From NCBI GenBank assembly GCA_045806965.1, contig JBJMIG010000050.1, forward strand, positions 1-64,000: a stretch of DNA of 64,000 nt. Direction: 5' to 3'. The DNA comes from DASYTH01 sp045806965. Lineage in GTDB: Bacteria; Actinomycetota; Actinomycetes; Mycobacteriales; Pseudonocardiaceae. Below, piece by piece: positions 1 to 8,494 of this stretch. How positions within the stretch are numbered: the stretch's first letter is position 1; the number at the start of each line of letters is the position of its first letter. Both the position numbers and the translations under genes were made by a program. The notes under the pieces were generated by a model that searched no databases, was not told where the DNA came from, and worked only from the letters and a program-made list of their open reading frames with translations.

Positions 1-223
1 GCCCGTCGGGTCCGGTCAGTTCGAGGGTGGCGTCCATCTCGACCATGGGCAGGCGTCGGCGGGCGGCGGTGATCGCGTCGCCTTCGCGCATGTGCGCCTT
101 CTCCCGCAGCCGCACCTGGTCCAGTTCGGATTGGAAGGCGGCCCGGTCGACGATCGCGGGCATACTCGCCGCGTCCAAGGCGCTGGCCACCGACTCGCCA
201 GGATCCATAGCTTCATCCGTCAT
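1..223 (-). CDS. DUF899 family protein, N-terminal part, cut by window edge
   Basis: Only the first 74 codons are inside the window; the gene runs off the left edge. It starts at ATG 223 behind a GAGGGGA ribosome site. The translated start contains an AARRRLPMVEMDATLEL stretch that lines up with AARRRRLPMVRSDTYTF in the complete DUF899 protein at 8495-9181, which is the basis for the family call. DUF899 proteins are thioredoxin-fold-like proteins of unsettled function, common in actinomycetes. Having two homologues within 10 kb is notable. Without the rest of the gene nothing can be said about the central conserved segment. Confidence 0.7.
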   Translation of the reverse strand, partial: MTDEAMDPGESVASALDAASMPAIVDRAAFQSELDQVRLREKAHMREGDAITAARRRLPMVEMDATLELTGPDG

Positions 224-422
224 GAGATTCCCCTCATTGTTCCCGCAACAACGGCCCCATCAATCAACCACAAACGAGGGTATGCGAACGTCGCTGACGG
301 GTCAGTCGCGGTCCGGCCCTATTTTAGTGCGACTCGTACGATATCGCATGCCGGTGCAACAGCTCGGGGACCGCCAGCTCGCTAAGCCAAGGGCCGGCGA
401 CAATCTCAAAGTTCGTCCTCAC
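224..422. other. Intergenic region, no gene seen
   Basis: About 200 bp between two minus-strand genes. It is clearly less G+C rich than the flanking genes and must hold the promoter of the DUF899 gene. No gene, convincing hairpin or operator was recognised. Confidence 0.4.
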
Positions 423-1697
423 CTATGGACGACTCAGGGATACCAGGTCGCCGAAAGCGGACCTCTTGTCCCTGCGCCACAGTACGACGGCGAGCGTACC
501 GAGGAAGCCGAGGGCGGCGACCACCGTCAGGCTGTTGAGCACCACGACGGCGGTCAGGCTCTTGGGCATCACGACACTCGCGTCGGGTAGGAACGGCACG
601 CCCACCACGATCAGGAAGGTCAGCACGCCGGAGGCGGCCATCATCAGCCACGCCAACGTCACACCCGTCGCGTGCGCCAGGTTCTTCCGGTGCCAAGCCC
701 ACCACAGCCAGAGCGCGAGGCCGGGAACCACCCACATCCAGTGGTGCGGCCAGGAGACCGGAGAGACCAGCAGGCCGGTCACCGCGCAGGCAATGATGCC
801 GGCGGCTTCCATGCCCCGCCGACTGGACCACGCCGAGATCGCCAGCCCGGCCAGGCCGACCAGGATCGACAGCGTCAGCCACAGCCACGAGGCGGCGAGC
901 GCCCCGGGCAACTGGGCGAGCACGCCGCGGATGGATTGGTTGAACGGCGCCGTGCCCGACGGCGTCATCCGCCCGGTGTCCAGTACCAGGTCGCCCCACC
1001 AGCGGGCCGACGGGCCGGGCAACACGAGAAAACCAACGAGCACCGTGGCCAGGAAGGTCGCCGCGGACACCACCGCGGCGCGAATCCGTCGGGTGACCAG
1101 GAAGTAGACGACGAAGATGAGCGGAGTCAGCTTGATCCCGGCCGCGATTCCGACGAGGACGCCCTGAAAGCGCCCGGGCCGGCGAGCCAGATCGGCGATG
1201 ACCAGAAGCATGAGCAGTATGTTGATCTGACCGACGCCGAGGTGCATCATCATCGGGGCCAGGGGTAGCCCGGCTACCGTGGCCAGCAGGGTGAACTTCG
1301 CTCGCCGGACCGGCGACTCCCGTTCCACCAGCCCGAGGGCGATCCAGATCGCGGCCTCGAGCGCGAGCACATTCGCGAATGTCCAGAGGGCGAATGCGAC
1401 ATCGATGTTCATCAGCCCCAGCGGTATGAAGGTCAGCGCGGTGAATGGCGGGTAGATGAACAGAAAGCCGTCGCTGCTCGCCGCGTCGTAGGGCGAGATG
1501 CCGTTCAGCACGGCCGAACCGGTCACGTGGTAGACCTTGAAATCGAGCTCGAGCATCCAGATCGTGTTGCGCAGCGCGAGTCCGGCAACCGCGATCGCGG
1601 TCAACGCCGCCGCGACCGCGATCGCGGCGATCACGAAGCGGGCCGGCAGACGACTCGGTGCTGGCACGGCACGTACGGGGACAGCTGTCGCGGTCAT
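423..1697 (-). CDS. GT87-type membrane mannosyltransferase (DUF2029)
   Basis: A 424-residue polytopic membrane protein with about ten hydrophobic segments. After the first transmembrane helix comes LELDFKVYH, carrying the acidic residue in the first extracytoplasmic loop expected of GT-C enzymes. A GISPYD motif and a QINILLMLL helix follow, matching the GT87/DUF2029 family (PimE-like alpha-mannosyltransferases). Such enzymes take mannose from polyprenyl-phosphate-mannose on the outer membrane face. Its ATG overlaps the stop of the upstream GT2/GtrA gene by 4 bp (ATGA), so the two are translationally coupled. The partner could supply the lipid-linked sugar donor. The acceptor is unknown. Confidence 0.8.
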   Translation of the reverse strand: MTATAVPVRAVPAPSRLPARFVIAAIAVAAALTAIAVAGLALRNTIWMLELDFKVYHVTGSAVLNGISPYDAASSDGFLFIYPPFTALTFIPLGLMNIDVAFALWTFANVLALEAAIWIALGLVERESPVRRAKFTLLATVAGLPLAPMMMHLGVGQINILLMLLVIADLARRPGRFQGVLVGIAAGIKLTPLIFVVYFLVTRRIRAAVVSAATFLATVLVGFLVLPGPSARWWGDLVLDTGRMTPSGTAPFNQSIRGVLAQLPGALAASWLWLTLSILVGLAGLAISAWSSRRGMEAAGIIACAVTGLLVSPVSWPHHWMWVVPGLALWLWWAWHRKNLAHATGVTLAWLMMAASGVLTFLIVVGVPFLPDASVVMPKSLTAVVVLNSLTVVAALGFLGTLAVVLWRRDKRSAFGDLVSLSRP

Positions 1698-3052
1698 GTC
1701 AGCGATTCCTCACGTGTGCTCGACGGTGGGTGTGGACCTTGCTGCGGCCGGAAAACCCAGGTGCTCAGCAGGGCGAACCGGCCAAGTGTGCCGATGGCGG
1801 ACGCGGCCAGGAGCACCACGAGTTCGGCCCATCTTGGCGCGGCGGCGGCGACGGCGTGCAGCACCAACAACGCGCCGGAGGTGAACCCGCAGTACAGGCC
1901 GAACACCAAGAAGGACTGCGCGTGAACCAGGGCGAGGGACCGGGACCGGCCCCGGAAGGTGGTCCGCCGGTTGGCTTCGGTGTTGAACAGGGTGCTCAGG
2001 GTCACCGCGACCAGGTTGGCGGCCAGCGGTGGCCACCAGGTTCGAAAAACGGTGTACAGCACCAGCGTGATCACCGTGGCCATGAACCCGATCACGCTGA
2101 ACATCACGAGGTGGCGCAGGCGGGACTCGTCCCGTTCGGACAGTACGGCGTCGGGATGGACCGGCCGGAGCTCCGGCCGCTGCGGCAGCTCGGCCACGTT
2201 CGCGGCGCCGGACAGTTTGGCCAGCGCGATTCGGATCAGGCCGCGGGCATTCGTCGCGGCCACGCCGGTGACGTCGACCCGGCTGTCCACGTCTTCCACC
2301 CAGTCCACCGGAAGCTCGAGCACCCGCAGGCCGTTGTGTTCGGCCAAGAGAAGCAGTTCGGTGTCGAAGAACCAGGTATCGTCCTCAACCCGTTGCAGCA
2401 GTGGCCGAATCACCTCGGACCGGGCCGCCTTGAAACCGCACTGCGCGTCCCGGAACTGGGCGCCGTGGGTGAGCCTGAGCAGCGCGTTGTAGCCGCGGGA
2501 CATCAACTCGCGCTTGGCGCCGCGAACCGTGCGCGCACCCGGCGCCAGCCGCGAGCCGATGGCGATGTCCGAATGGCCGGCGGCCAGCGAGGCCACCAAG
2601 GGGATCAACGCGTCCAAGCCGGTGGACAGATCGACATCCATGTACGCGACCACGGTTGCCTGGCTGCTCGACCATGCGGATCGCACCGCATTCCCTTTGC
2701 CTCGCTGCTCCAAGCACACGACGCGAACCCGCGGCCACTGCCTGGCGAGTCTCTTCGCAACCATGCGGGTGCCGTCGGTGCTGGCGTTGTCCACAATGGT
2801 GATGGTCCATTCGAACGGCAACCGCTCGGCGAGATATTCGTGCAGCACCGCGACGCAGCCAGGCAACGCGCGCTCCTCATTGAGGACCGGGATGGCGATA
2901 TCCACGGTCACCGAGGAGAATGCGGCTGGTGCGCGCAGCGACCGATCGTCTCCCGAATGGTCGGTCCGCCTCACGAACGAACCCGAAGACGCGTCAGTGC
3001 CGGTGGCTTCTTGGTTGAACCAAGGCTCTTGTGCGGGGATGCGCCCATCCAT
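1694..3052 (-). CDS. GT2 polyprenyl-phosphate glycosyltransferase fused to a GtrA-like membrane domain
   Basis: The N-terminal half is a GT-A fold GT2 domain: VDIAIPVLNEE near residue 50, DNASTDGT, then the metal-binding YMDVDLS. This resembles dolichol/polyprenol-phosphate mannose or glucose synthases. The C-terminal 130 residues form about four transmembrane helices with NTEANRRTTF, as in GtrA-like flippase domains. The protein probably makes and helps translocate a polyprenyl-linked sugar used by the coupled GT87 enzyme. ATG 3052 was chosen because GAGGAG lies 6 bp upstream; the open frame extends to a TTG at 3097 without such a site. Length (452 residues) is normal for this fusion. Confidence 0.82.
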   Translation of the reverse strand: MDGRIPAQEPWFNQEATGTDASSGSFVRRTDHSGDDRSLRAPAAFSSVTVDIAIPVLNEERALPGCVAVLHEYLAERLPFEWTITIVDNASTDGTRMVAKRLARQWPRVRVVCLEQRGKGNAVRSAWSSSQATVVAYMDVDLSTGLDALIPLVASLAAGHSDIAIGSRLAPGARTVRGAKRELMSRGYNALLRLTHGAQFRDAQCGFKAARSEVIRPLLQRVEDDTWFFDTELLLLAEHNGLRVLELPVDWVEDVDSRVDVTGVAATNARGLIRIALAKLSGAANVAELPQRPELRPVHPDAVLSERDESRLRHLVMFSVIGFMATVITLVLYTVFRTWWPPLAANLVAVTLSTLFNTEANRRTTFRGRSRSLALVHAQSFLVFGLYCGFTSGALLVLHAVAAAAPRWAELVVLLAASAIGTLGRFALLSTWVFRPQQGPHPPSSTREESLT

Positions 3053-3318
3053 GTGCTGCTCCTCACCGAAGCCCCCCAGCAGGGCGATATGTGACAAGAA
3101 TAGGTCAGCGTGATCGCACCAGCGTCTCGGAGAATGCCCATGGGCCGGCCCGGATTGGTGATCTCATGGCCGGCATCCGGGCCTGGTTTCCAGCGTGAGC
3201 GGTCCTTGACGAGGAGAGCAATACAGAAGTAGATGCCCCGCATCCCCGGTCGTAGCGTTTGATCGACACGTCGCGTGATCGCTGTGCTCTGGTCCATGTT
3301 GCTACGTGAGGAGAAGAC

Positions 3319-4044
3319 ATGATCACGGCCGGCAAGACAGTGCTGGTGACCGGAGCCAATCGCGGTCTGGGAAAGGCGCTGGTCGAGGAGGCTCTGAAGC
3401 GTGGGGCGAAGCGGGTGTACGCCGGCACGCGGCAGCCGCTCCGTCATCCGGACGAGCGCGTGACGCCCATGACCCTGGACGTCACCAACGCCGCGCACAT
3501 TCAGGCGGCCGTCGAGCAGGTCGAATCCCTCGATGTCCTGATCAACAACGCCGGCGTCGTCGCATTCGACGACCTGTCCGATCCGGCCGTGCTCGACCAG
3601 ATGATGGCGGTCAACTTCTACGGTGTCCGTGATGTCATCCAGGCGCTTCTCCCGAAGCTGATCGAGTCCGAGGGAGCCATCGCAACCAGCATCTCGGTGA
3701 ATGCCTTCGCCCCGTTTCCGCTCGTTGCGTCGTACTCGGTCGCGAAGGCGGCCGTGTTCAACCTGACGCAGTCACTGCGGGCCATCCTGGCGCCCCGGGC
3801 CGTGCGCCTGCACGCGATCATGCTCGGCCCCATGGACACGGACATGACCGATGGCTTCGACATCGAGAAGGCGGCGCCGGAGCTGGTGGCGCACAACATC
3901 TTCGACGGGATCGAGAAGGGCGACGAGGACATCTTCCCCGATCCCGTGTCGGAGACCCTGGCGGACGGCTGGCGCAACGGTTCGGGCAAGGGACTCGAAC
4001 GCGAATACGCGGCGATGTACGCGCAGTTCGCCCAGCAGGGGTAG
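3319..4044 (+). CDS. Short-chain dehydrogenase/reductase (SDR)
   Basis: A 241-residue classical SDR. It has the nucleotide loop TGANRGLG (11-18), LDV near 53-55, NNAG (76-79) and the catalytic YSVAK (Tyr139, Lys143), with Ser in the preceding strand. It is an NAD(P)-dependent oxidoreductase acting on an unknown alcohol or ketone. ATG 3319 follows GAGGAG at a good distance. It stands alone on the plus strand and converges on the C-S lyase gene, so it may not belong to that operon. It resembles small SDRs of stress and detoxification type as well as tailoring enzymes, so the pathway role is open. Confidence 0.85.
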   Translation: MITAGKTVLVTGANRGLGKALVEEALKRGAKRVYAGTRQPLRHPDERVTPMTLDVTNAAHIQAAVEQVESLDVLINNAGVVAFDDLSDPAVLDQMMAVNFYGVRDVIQALLPKLIESEGAIATSISVNAFAPFPLVASYSVAKAAVFNLTQSLRAILAPRAVRLHAIMLGPMDTDMTDGFDIEKAAPELVAHNIFDGIEKGDEDIFPDPVSETLADGWRNGSGKGLEREYAAMYAQFAQQG

Positions 4045-4046
4045 CC

Positions 4047-4077
4047 GGCAGAGCGGCTTCAGGAACAGGCTCTTGCC
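4047..4077. terminator. Weak bidirectional hairpin between convergent genes
   Basis: GGCAGAGC and GCTCTTGCC can pair, with one bulged T, around a 14-nt loop, in the 40-bp gap between the SDR stop and the C-S lyase stop. There is no U tract, so it is only a candidate. Confidence 0.35.
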
Positions 4078-4084
4078 TTGTCGT

Positions 4085-5326
4085 TCAACTCGCCCGCCGG
4101 CGCGAGATCGCGACCGAGTCGACCATGCGGTCCAGGATTTCGCGCAGCACCGGCTTCGCGGTGGCGAAGTTGAGCCGCACGAAGCCGTCGCCGCCGGGGT
4201 TGTAGTTGCTGCCCGGATTGAGCTGGACCCGGCCGCGCTCCCGGAAAAACGCCGCCGGATCCGGGCCGCAGTCGAGGGCGCGGCAGTCGAGCCAGGCCAG
4301 ATACGTCGCCTCCGGCATGTGGTGCCGAACCTCCGGCAGCCGTTCGGCGACGAACTCGGCAACGAGCCGCCGGTTGCCGTCGAGGTAGTCGACGACGTTG
4401 TCCAGCCAGCCGCTCGCCTCGGTCCAGGCGGCGAGGCTGGCCCGCATGCCGAGCACGTTGACACTCGGCCCGGGTGGCTGCGCGGCCAGCTTCTCGCGCA
4501 ACGCCGCGACGCCGAGATGACCCACCGCGCAACGAAGACCTGCCAGGCTGAATGACTTGCTCGCCGCGTACAACGTCACCGTTCGCGCCTCGAGAGCGGG
4601 ATCGAGCGACGCGAACGGCAGATGACGATGGGGTGGGTAGGTGAGATCGGCGTGCAGATCGTCCGAGATCACAACCAGGTCGTGCCGCTCGGCGACCTCG
4701 GCCAGCGCCAGCAGCTCGGCGCGGGTGAACACCCGGCCGGTGGGATTGTGCGGGTTGACCAGGATCAGCATCCGGCATCCGCCCTCGGCCATCCGCCGGG
4801 CGCAGTCGTCGGTGTCGAACACCCAGCCGCGCGCGGTGTCGGCCAGCGGCAGCGACACCAGGCGCAGGCCGAGCCGCTCGATCGTGTTGATGAACGGCCC
4901 GAACGCGGGCGTGTGAATCGCGACGCCGTCACCGGGTTTCGTGCCCAGCTCCAGCATCACGCGCACCGCGTGCGTGACATCGGTGAACTCCCGGACATGC
5001 TCCGGGTCGGGCCACCAGCCGTAGCGTTGCTGCATTCGGCAGGCGTAGGCCGCGCGAAGCGGGCTCCTGCCGTCGGGCCAGTTGGGGTAACCGAAATCGC
5101 CCATGTCGAGATACCGCCGCATCGAAGCCACTACCGCTTCCGCGACCGGAAAATCCATATCGGCGATGGATGCCGGCAGCACGCCGGATTCCTGGGCGCC
5201 CCACTTCACTCCCGGGCGAAACCGCAGGACCCGCTCGTCGAGCTGATCGAAGACCGGATACCTGGCGCCGGCAGGCCCGTCCCGCCGGCCATCGCGGTCG
5301 ACACTGCGGTTCCTCCGTGTGGCCAT
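4085..5326 (-). CDS. PLP-dependent C-S lyase / aminotransferase of the MalY-PatB group
   Basis: A 413-residue fold-type I PLP enzyme. Visible signatures are DMDFP near residue 57, NPHNPTG (191-197), SDDLHAD (Asp222 contacts PLP nitrogen) and ASKSFSLAG with the Schiff-base Lys257. The DMDFP start and SDDLHADL are typical of MalY/PatB cystathionine beta-lyases, which cleave a C-S bond of a cysteine conjugate to thiol, pyruvate and ammonia. It is the last gene of a four-gene minus-strand operon (AhpD-like, SDR, P450, C-S lyase), 35 bp after the P450. In that setting it might release a thiol from a cysteinyl or mycothiol-derived conjugate, but this is inference. Confidence 0.85.
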   Translation of the reverse strand: MATRRNRSVDRDGRRDGPAGARYPVFDQLDERVLRFRPGVKWGAQESGVLPASIADMDFPVAEAVVASMRRYLDMGDFGYPNWPDGRSPLRAAYACRMQQRYGWWPDPEHVREFTDVTHAVRVMLELGTKPGDGVAIHTPAFGPFINTIERLGLRLVSLPLADTARGWVFDTDDCARRMAEGGCRMLILVNPHNPTGRVFTRAELLALAEVAERHDLVVISDDLHADLTYPPHRHLPFASLDPALEARTVTLYAASKSFSLAGLRCAVGHLGVAALREKLAAQPPGPSVNVLGMRASLAAWTEASGWLDNVVDYLDGNRRLVAEFVAERLPEVRHHMPEATYLAWLDCRALDCGPDPAAFFRERGRVQLNPGSNYNPGGDGFVRLNFATAKPVLREILDRMVDSVAISRRRAS

Positions 5327-5361
5327 GTCCCACCGTTTCCCGTCAGCACGAGCAGACGGTG

Positions 5362-6705
5362 TCAGTCGCGCTTGTGGACGTACATGGGGAGCTCACCACG
5401 CACCCGCAGGGTCAACATCGGCTCGCCGATGACCTGGTGCCCGGGTGCGAGCGATAGCCGCAGTTCGCGCGCGATCAGTGCGATCACGAAGATCGCCTCC
5501 ATCATGCCGAGGTTGTTGCCGATACAGAACCGCGGCCCCGCCCCGAATGGGATGTAGGCGTACCGCGGCCGCCCGGCCACGTTCTCCGGCAGGAAACGCT
5601 CGGGGTCGAACCGGGTCGGATCGTTCCAGTACTGCGGATGCCGGTGCAGCGTGTACGGGCAGATCAGCACGTCCGCGCCGGCCTTGACCGCGAACCCACC
5701 GATCGTGTCGGCCTCCCTGGCCAGTCGCGGGATGATCCACACCGGCGGATGGAGTCTCATGACCTCCTGCACGACCATGGTGGTGTAGCTCAACTTGCGC
5801 AGATCGTCGTGCGTCGGCAACCGGTCGCCGAGCACCTCGACGGACTCGGCGTGCACCCGCTCGGCGACCTCCGGATGCTGATGTAGCAGGTAGAACGTCC
5901 AACTCAACGTGCTGGCCGTGGTCTCGTGTCCGGCCAGCAGCAGAGTGTTCATCTCGTCCCGGATCCGGGTGCGCCGGACCTCCGGATCGCTCTGCGCCCT
6001 GGTCGCCTCGATCAGCCGGGACACCACATCGTCCCGCTCGGCGCTGACCGCCGCCTTGTCCACCACGAGCGTGTCCACCACGTGCTGGAGATCCCGTTGT
6101 GCCCGGCGAAACCGCAGCTGCTGGGGCAGCGGAACCCAGTGCGGCACGGTGGACAGCGACATCATCTCGAAGATCGCCTGATCCTGGACGTGCTCGAAGG
6201 ACTCGCCGATGGACTGGAACTGGGTCAGGTCCGCGTCCAGCAGCGTGCGACCGAGGATGCCGAGGGTCAGCTCGGTCATCTCGTGCCGCACGTCGATCGG
6301 CCCGCCGCCGGCCCGCGCCCGCAGCCGGTCGACCATCGCCGCGGCCTCCTCGGCGATCGTGCCGGCCTGCCCAGCGATGCGCCGCGGCTGGAACGTCGGC
6401 TGGATCGTTTTGCGCTGAGTGCGCCACAGCTCGCCCTCGCTGGTCAGCAGCCCGTCGCCGAGCGCTCGCTTGGCGTGTACCAGGCCGATGCCCTTGAGGT
6501 AGTTGCCGGCGTTGTCGGCCAACACGTGCTTGGCGTGTTCCGGGTTGTTGAAGAAGTTCAGCGTCTTCGGCCCGAGCCGCAGCCGCACCGCGTCGCCGTA
6601 GGTGGCCGACGCCCAGGTCATCACCTCGAGCCGGTCCTTGGCCATCCGGGCGAGGAGGCGCGGCGTCGACCACCGCGACGGGCCGGGCGGCAATGGCGCG
6701 CTCAT
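5362..6705 (-). CDS. Cytochrome P450
   Basis: A 447-residue P450 with all signature elements: I-helix AGHETT, K-helix ExxR in QEVMRLHPP, the DPERFLPE meander, and heme loop FGAGPRFCIG with ligand Cys394. The I-helix and heme-loop wording is like the CYP4/CYP102/CYP110-type bacterial P450s that hydroxylate fatty or terpenoid chains. The start was set at ATG 6705, which overlaps the upstream SDR stop as ATGA. A longer open frame to 6744 adds an unconvincing leader. No ferredoxin gene is adjacent. It probably hydroxylates or desaturates the product handled by its operon partners. Confidence 0.9.
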   Translation of the reverse strand: MSAPLPPGPSRWSTPRLLARMAKDRLEVMTWASATYGDAVRLRLGPKTLNFFNNPEHAKHVLADNAGNYLKGIGLVHAKRALGDGLLTSEGELWRTQRKTIQPTFQPRRIAGQAGTIAEEAAAMVDRLRARAGGGPIDVRHEMTELTLGILGRTLLDADLTQFQSIGESFEHVQDQAIFEMMSLSTVPHWVPLPQQLRFRRAQRDLQHVVDTLVVDKAAVSAERDDVVSRLIEATRAQSDPEVRRTRIRDEMNTLLLAGHETTASTLSWTFYLLHQHPEVAERVHAESVEVLGDRLPTHDDLRKLSYTTMVVQEVMRLHPPVWIIPRLAREADTIGGFAVKAGADVLICPYTLHRHPQYWNDPTRFDPERFLPENVAGRPRYAYIPFGAGPRFCIGNNLGMMEAIFVIALIARELRLSLAPGHQVIGEPMLTLRVRGELPMYVHKRD

Positions 6706-7580
6706 TTCGGAATCGGGAAGAAGAAGCGGAGGAAGATCTCCCACCCGCGGTCACCGATCGCCGCCCGCACCGGGATCAGCAACCGGGACGGAATCCCCAG
6801 CCGGTACCGGATCTTCGGGTTCGGAACCGTCGCGGCCCGCTCGACCACCTTGGCAACGGCCTCCGCGGTGACCGCCGTGCGGCCGCGCCCTCTCGGGTGC
6901 TCGATCTCCCGGTAGGCCTCGTGCCAGGTGACGAAGTACTCCCAGAAGTCCTTGTACAGCCCGGAAGACTGCTCGTCGTTCATGCCGAGGTCGGCCACCG
7001 ACTGGGGCACGAAACCACCCCGGATCGGAGACGGCTCGATGAGCGAGACCTTGATGCCGAACTTGGCGACCTCCAGCCGCAGCGAGTCGCCGATGGCCTC
7101 GACGGCGTGCTTGGTGGCCTGGTAGTAGCCCCGTCCCGGCGTGGCGAACCGGCCGAAGATCGAGGACATCAGCACGATCCGACCCTGACCCTGCTCGCGC
7201 ATGGCGGGCAGGACCAGTTGGGTAAGCCGGGACAGCCCGAACACGTTCGTCTCGAACTGCGCACGTACCTCGTCCATCGGCGTCTCGCCGATCGTCCCGT
7301 TGAGACTCCAGGCCGCGTTGTTGATCAATACACCGACCGCGCCGTGCTCGGCGTTGATGTGCTTCACCACGTGCTGCATCGACTCCTCGTCGGTCACGTC
7401 GAGGTACATCACCTCGATGCCCTCCGCGGCAAGGTCTTGCAGCGCGTCGAGGTTGCGTCCGGTCGCGTAGACCGGCCAACCGGCCCGGTGCAGGCGAAGC
7501 GCCGTGGCGCGGCCTGTTCCGGATGAGCTGCCGGTGCCGGACGAGGCACCGGTGAGGAGCACGGCGCGAGACGGTGTCAT
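6702..7580 (-). CDS. SDR oxidoreductase with a duplicated glycine-rich loop
   Basis: A 292-residue SDR. Present are NNAAW in place of the usual NNAG, Ser in MSS, and catalytic YYQATK. The cofactor loop is odd: TGASSGTGSSSGTGR, where a normal SDR has one TGxxxGxG. It is encoded by two imperfect 18-bp tandem units at 7512-7547. The start is ATG 7580 (MTPSRAVLLTG); the much longer open frame to 8291 overlaps the AhpD-like gene and is not real. Its stop overlaps the P450 start, so it is translationally coupled. Likely an NADP-dependent dehydrogenase acting with the P450. Whether the insertion keeps activity is unknown. Confidence 0.85.
   Translation of the reverse strand: MTPSRAVLLTGASSGTGSSSGTGRATALRLHRAGWPVYATGRNLDALQDLAAEGIEVMYLDVTDEESMQHVVKHINAEHGAVGVLINNAAWSLNGTIGETPMDEVRAQFETNVFGLSRLTQLVLPAMREQGQGRIVLMSSIFGRFATPGRGYYQATKHAVEAIGDSLRLEVAKFGIKVSLIEPSPIRGGFVPQSVADLGMNDEQSSGLYKDFWEYFVTWHEAYREIEHPRGRGRTAVTAEAVAKVVERAATVPNPKIRYRLGIPSRLLIPVRAAIGDRGWEIFLRFFFPIPK
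7512..7547 (-). repeat. Tandem 18-bp duplication inside the SDR cofactor loop
   Basis: Two adjacent 18-bp units (7512-7529 and 7530-7547) match at 13 of 18 positions and encode ASSGTG and SSSGTG. The divergence argues that the duplication is not brand new. Confidence 0.7.
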
Positions 7581-7612
7581 CGGGACTTTCCCCTTGTCTG
7601 ATCGGGCGGTGA

Positions 7613-8218
7613 CTACGCGGCGGACTCGTCCGACTGCTTCGAGATCCGGCTCTGCTGCACCGAAGTGCCCAACCCGGTCGCGTCCACCAGGCGGTTGATG
7701 AAGGCGAACAGCGAAGCGCAGAACACCGCCTCGAGGATCTCCGCGTTGGTCCAGCCGGCCTCGGCCGCGGCCTCCCAGTCCTCGTCGACGACCTTGTAGG
7801 CTGCCAGGCTCACCTTGGTGACCAACCGCAGGAGCACATGGGTCTTCTCGTCCACCGGCAGCTCGTCCGGGTCGTTGGTGGCCCACACCGCGGCCAGTAA
7901 CTCGTCGCTGCCACCGAACTGGCCCAGGAACCAGTTGTGCGTGCCGGCGCAGTACGGGCAGCCGTTCACCTTGGACGACCATGCCGCGACCAGCTCGCGC
8001 ACCTGCCGTGGCAGCACACAGTCCTCGCTGAACATGCCCTGGTAGCCCGTGGCCACGATGTTCATCAGATCCGGTCGGCTGGAGGTCAGCCGGAACATGT
8101 CCGGCACGAACGGCAGCTTGGTGACGGCCTTGATGTGTGCGTAGATCTCCGCCGCCCGGCCGGTCACCTCCTCCTCGGAGATCAGCGGAACACGCACACC
8201 GGGAACTGGCTCCGTCAT
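7613..8218 (-). CDS. AhpD-like / carboxymuconolactone decarboxylase family protein
   Basis: A 201-residue all-helical protein with the redox motif CPYCAGTH (Cys87, Cys90, His94) of AhpD-like alkylhydroperoxidases and uncharacterised peroxidase-related enzymes. These reduce peroxides through a CxxC pair or have been recruited for other chemistry. ATG 8218 sits 8 bp after GGAGG, better than the upstream ATG at 8233. It is the first gene of the minus-strand operon with the SDR, P450 and C-S lyase. A second AhpD-like protein is encoded at 18396-18938, so this gene neighbourhood uses the fold twice. Substrate unknown. Confidence 0.85.
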   Translation of the reverse strand: MTEPVPGVRVPLISEEEVTGRAAEIYAHIKAVTKLPFVPDMFRLTSSRPDLMNIVATGYQGMFSEDCVLPRQVRELVAAWSSKVNGCPYCAGTHNWFLGQFGGSDELLAAVWATNDPDELPVDEKTHVLLRLVTKVSLAAYKVVDEDWEAAAEAGWTNAEILEAVFCASLFAFINRLVDATGLGTSVQQSRISKQSDESAA

Positions 8219-8364
8219 GGGAGAAACCTCCAAGAGTCACGGGTCGAAAACCCGAATACGCACCGGACACATTCGGCGACAACACCATCATGGGCCGGCC
8301 GAACTTCCAGTCTCATCTCACAGAATGCGGTCGGCGGTCGGTCCGGTTCCAGGCCGGCAAAAAA

Positions 8365-8413
8365 GCGCAAGGCGACCTTCACGCCCTGCTGGGCACGGAA
8401 GGTCACCTTGCAC
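8365..8413. repeat. Repeat family A, copy 1: inverted repeat, terminator-like
   Basis: Arms 8367-8380 and 8398-8411 pair at 13 of 14 positions around a 17-nt loop; the core word is AAGGTCACCTTGC. It lies downstream of the DUF899 stop. The same word with the same geometry recurs at 13907-13955, 32922-32976 and, degenerate, near 57877-57932, always at gene 3' ends. Confidence 0.75.
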
Positions 8414-8415
8414 GG

Positions 8416-8472
8416 TAACTCGGTTGTCGGAACACATAACGCAGTTGCCCGAGCACGAGATTCGCGCGTGCT
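8416..8472. repeat. Repeat family B, locus 1 (two diverged 21-bp units)
   Basis: Two diverged copies of the 21-bp unit with core GTTGCCNGAGC, just downstream of the minus-strand DUF899 stop at 8495. See the other family B loci at 19737, 33023, 45514, 47716, 54134 and 57951. Confidence 0.65.
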
Positions 8473-8494
8473 CGGGTGCGCGGTGCGACGGGGC

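Noticed and set aside
1658..3094. Long plus-strand ORF of 478 codons opposite the GT2 gene
   Set aside because: Low-complexity Gly/Arg/Gln shadow translation of a high-G+C gene; no domain seen, and the minus-strand gene is clear.
7581..8291. Extension of the SDR frame to give a 529-residue protein
   Set aside because: The extension lies in another frame of the AhpD-like gene, which has its own ribosome site and recognisable motifs.
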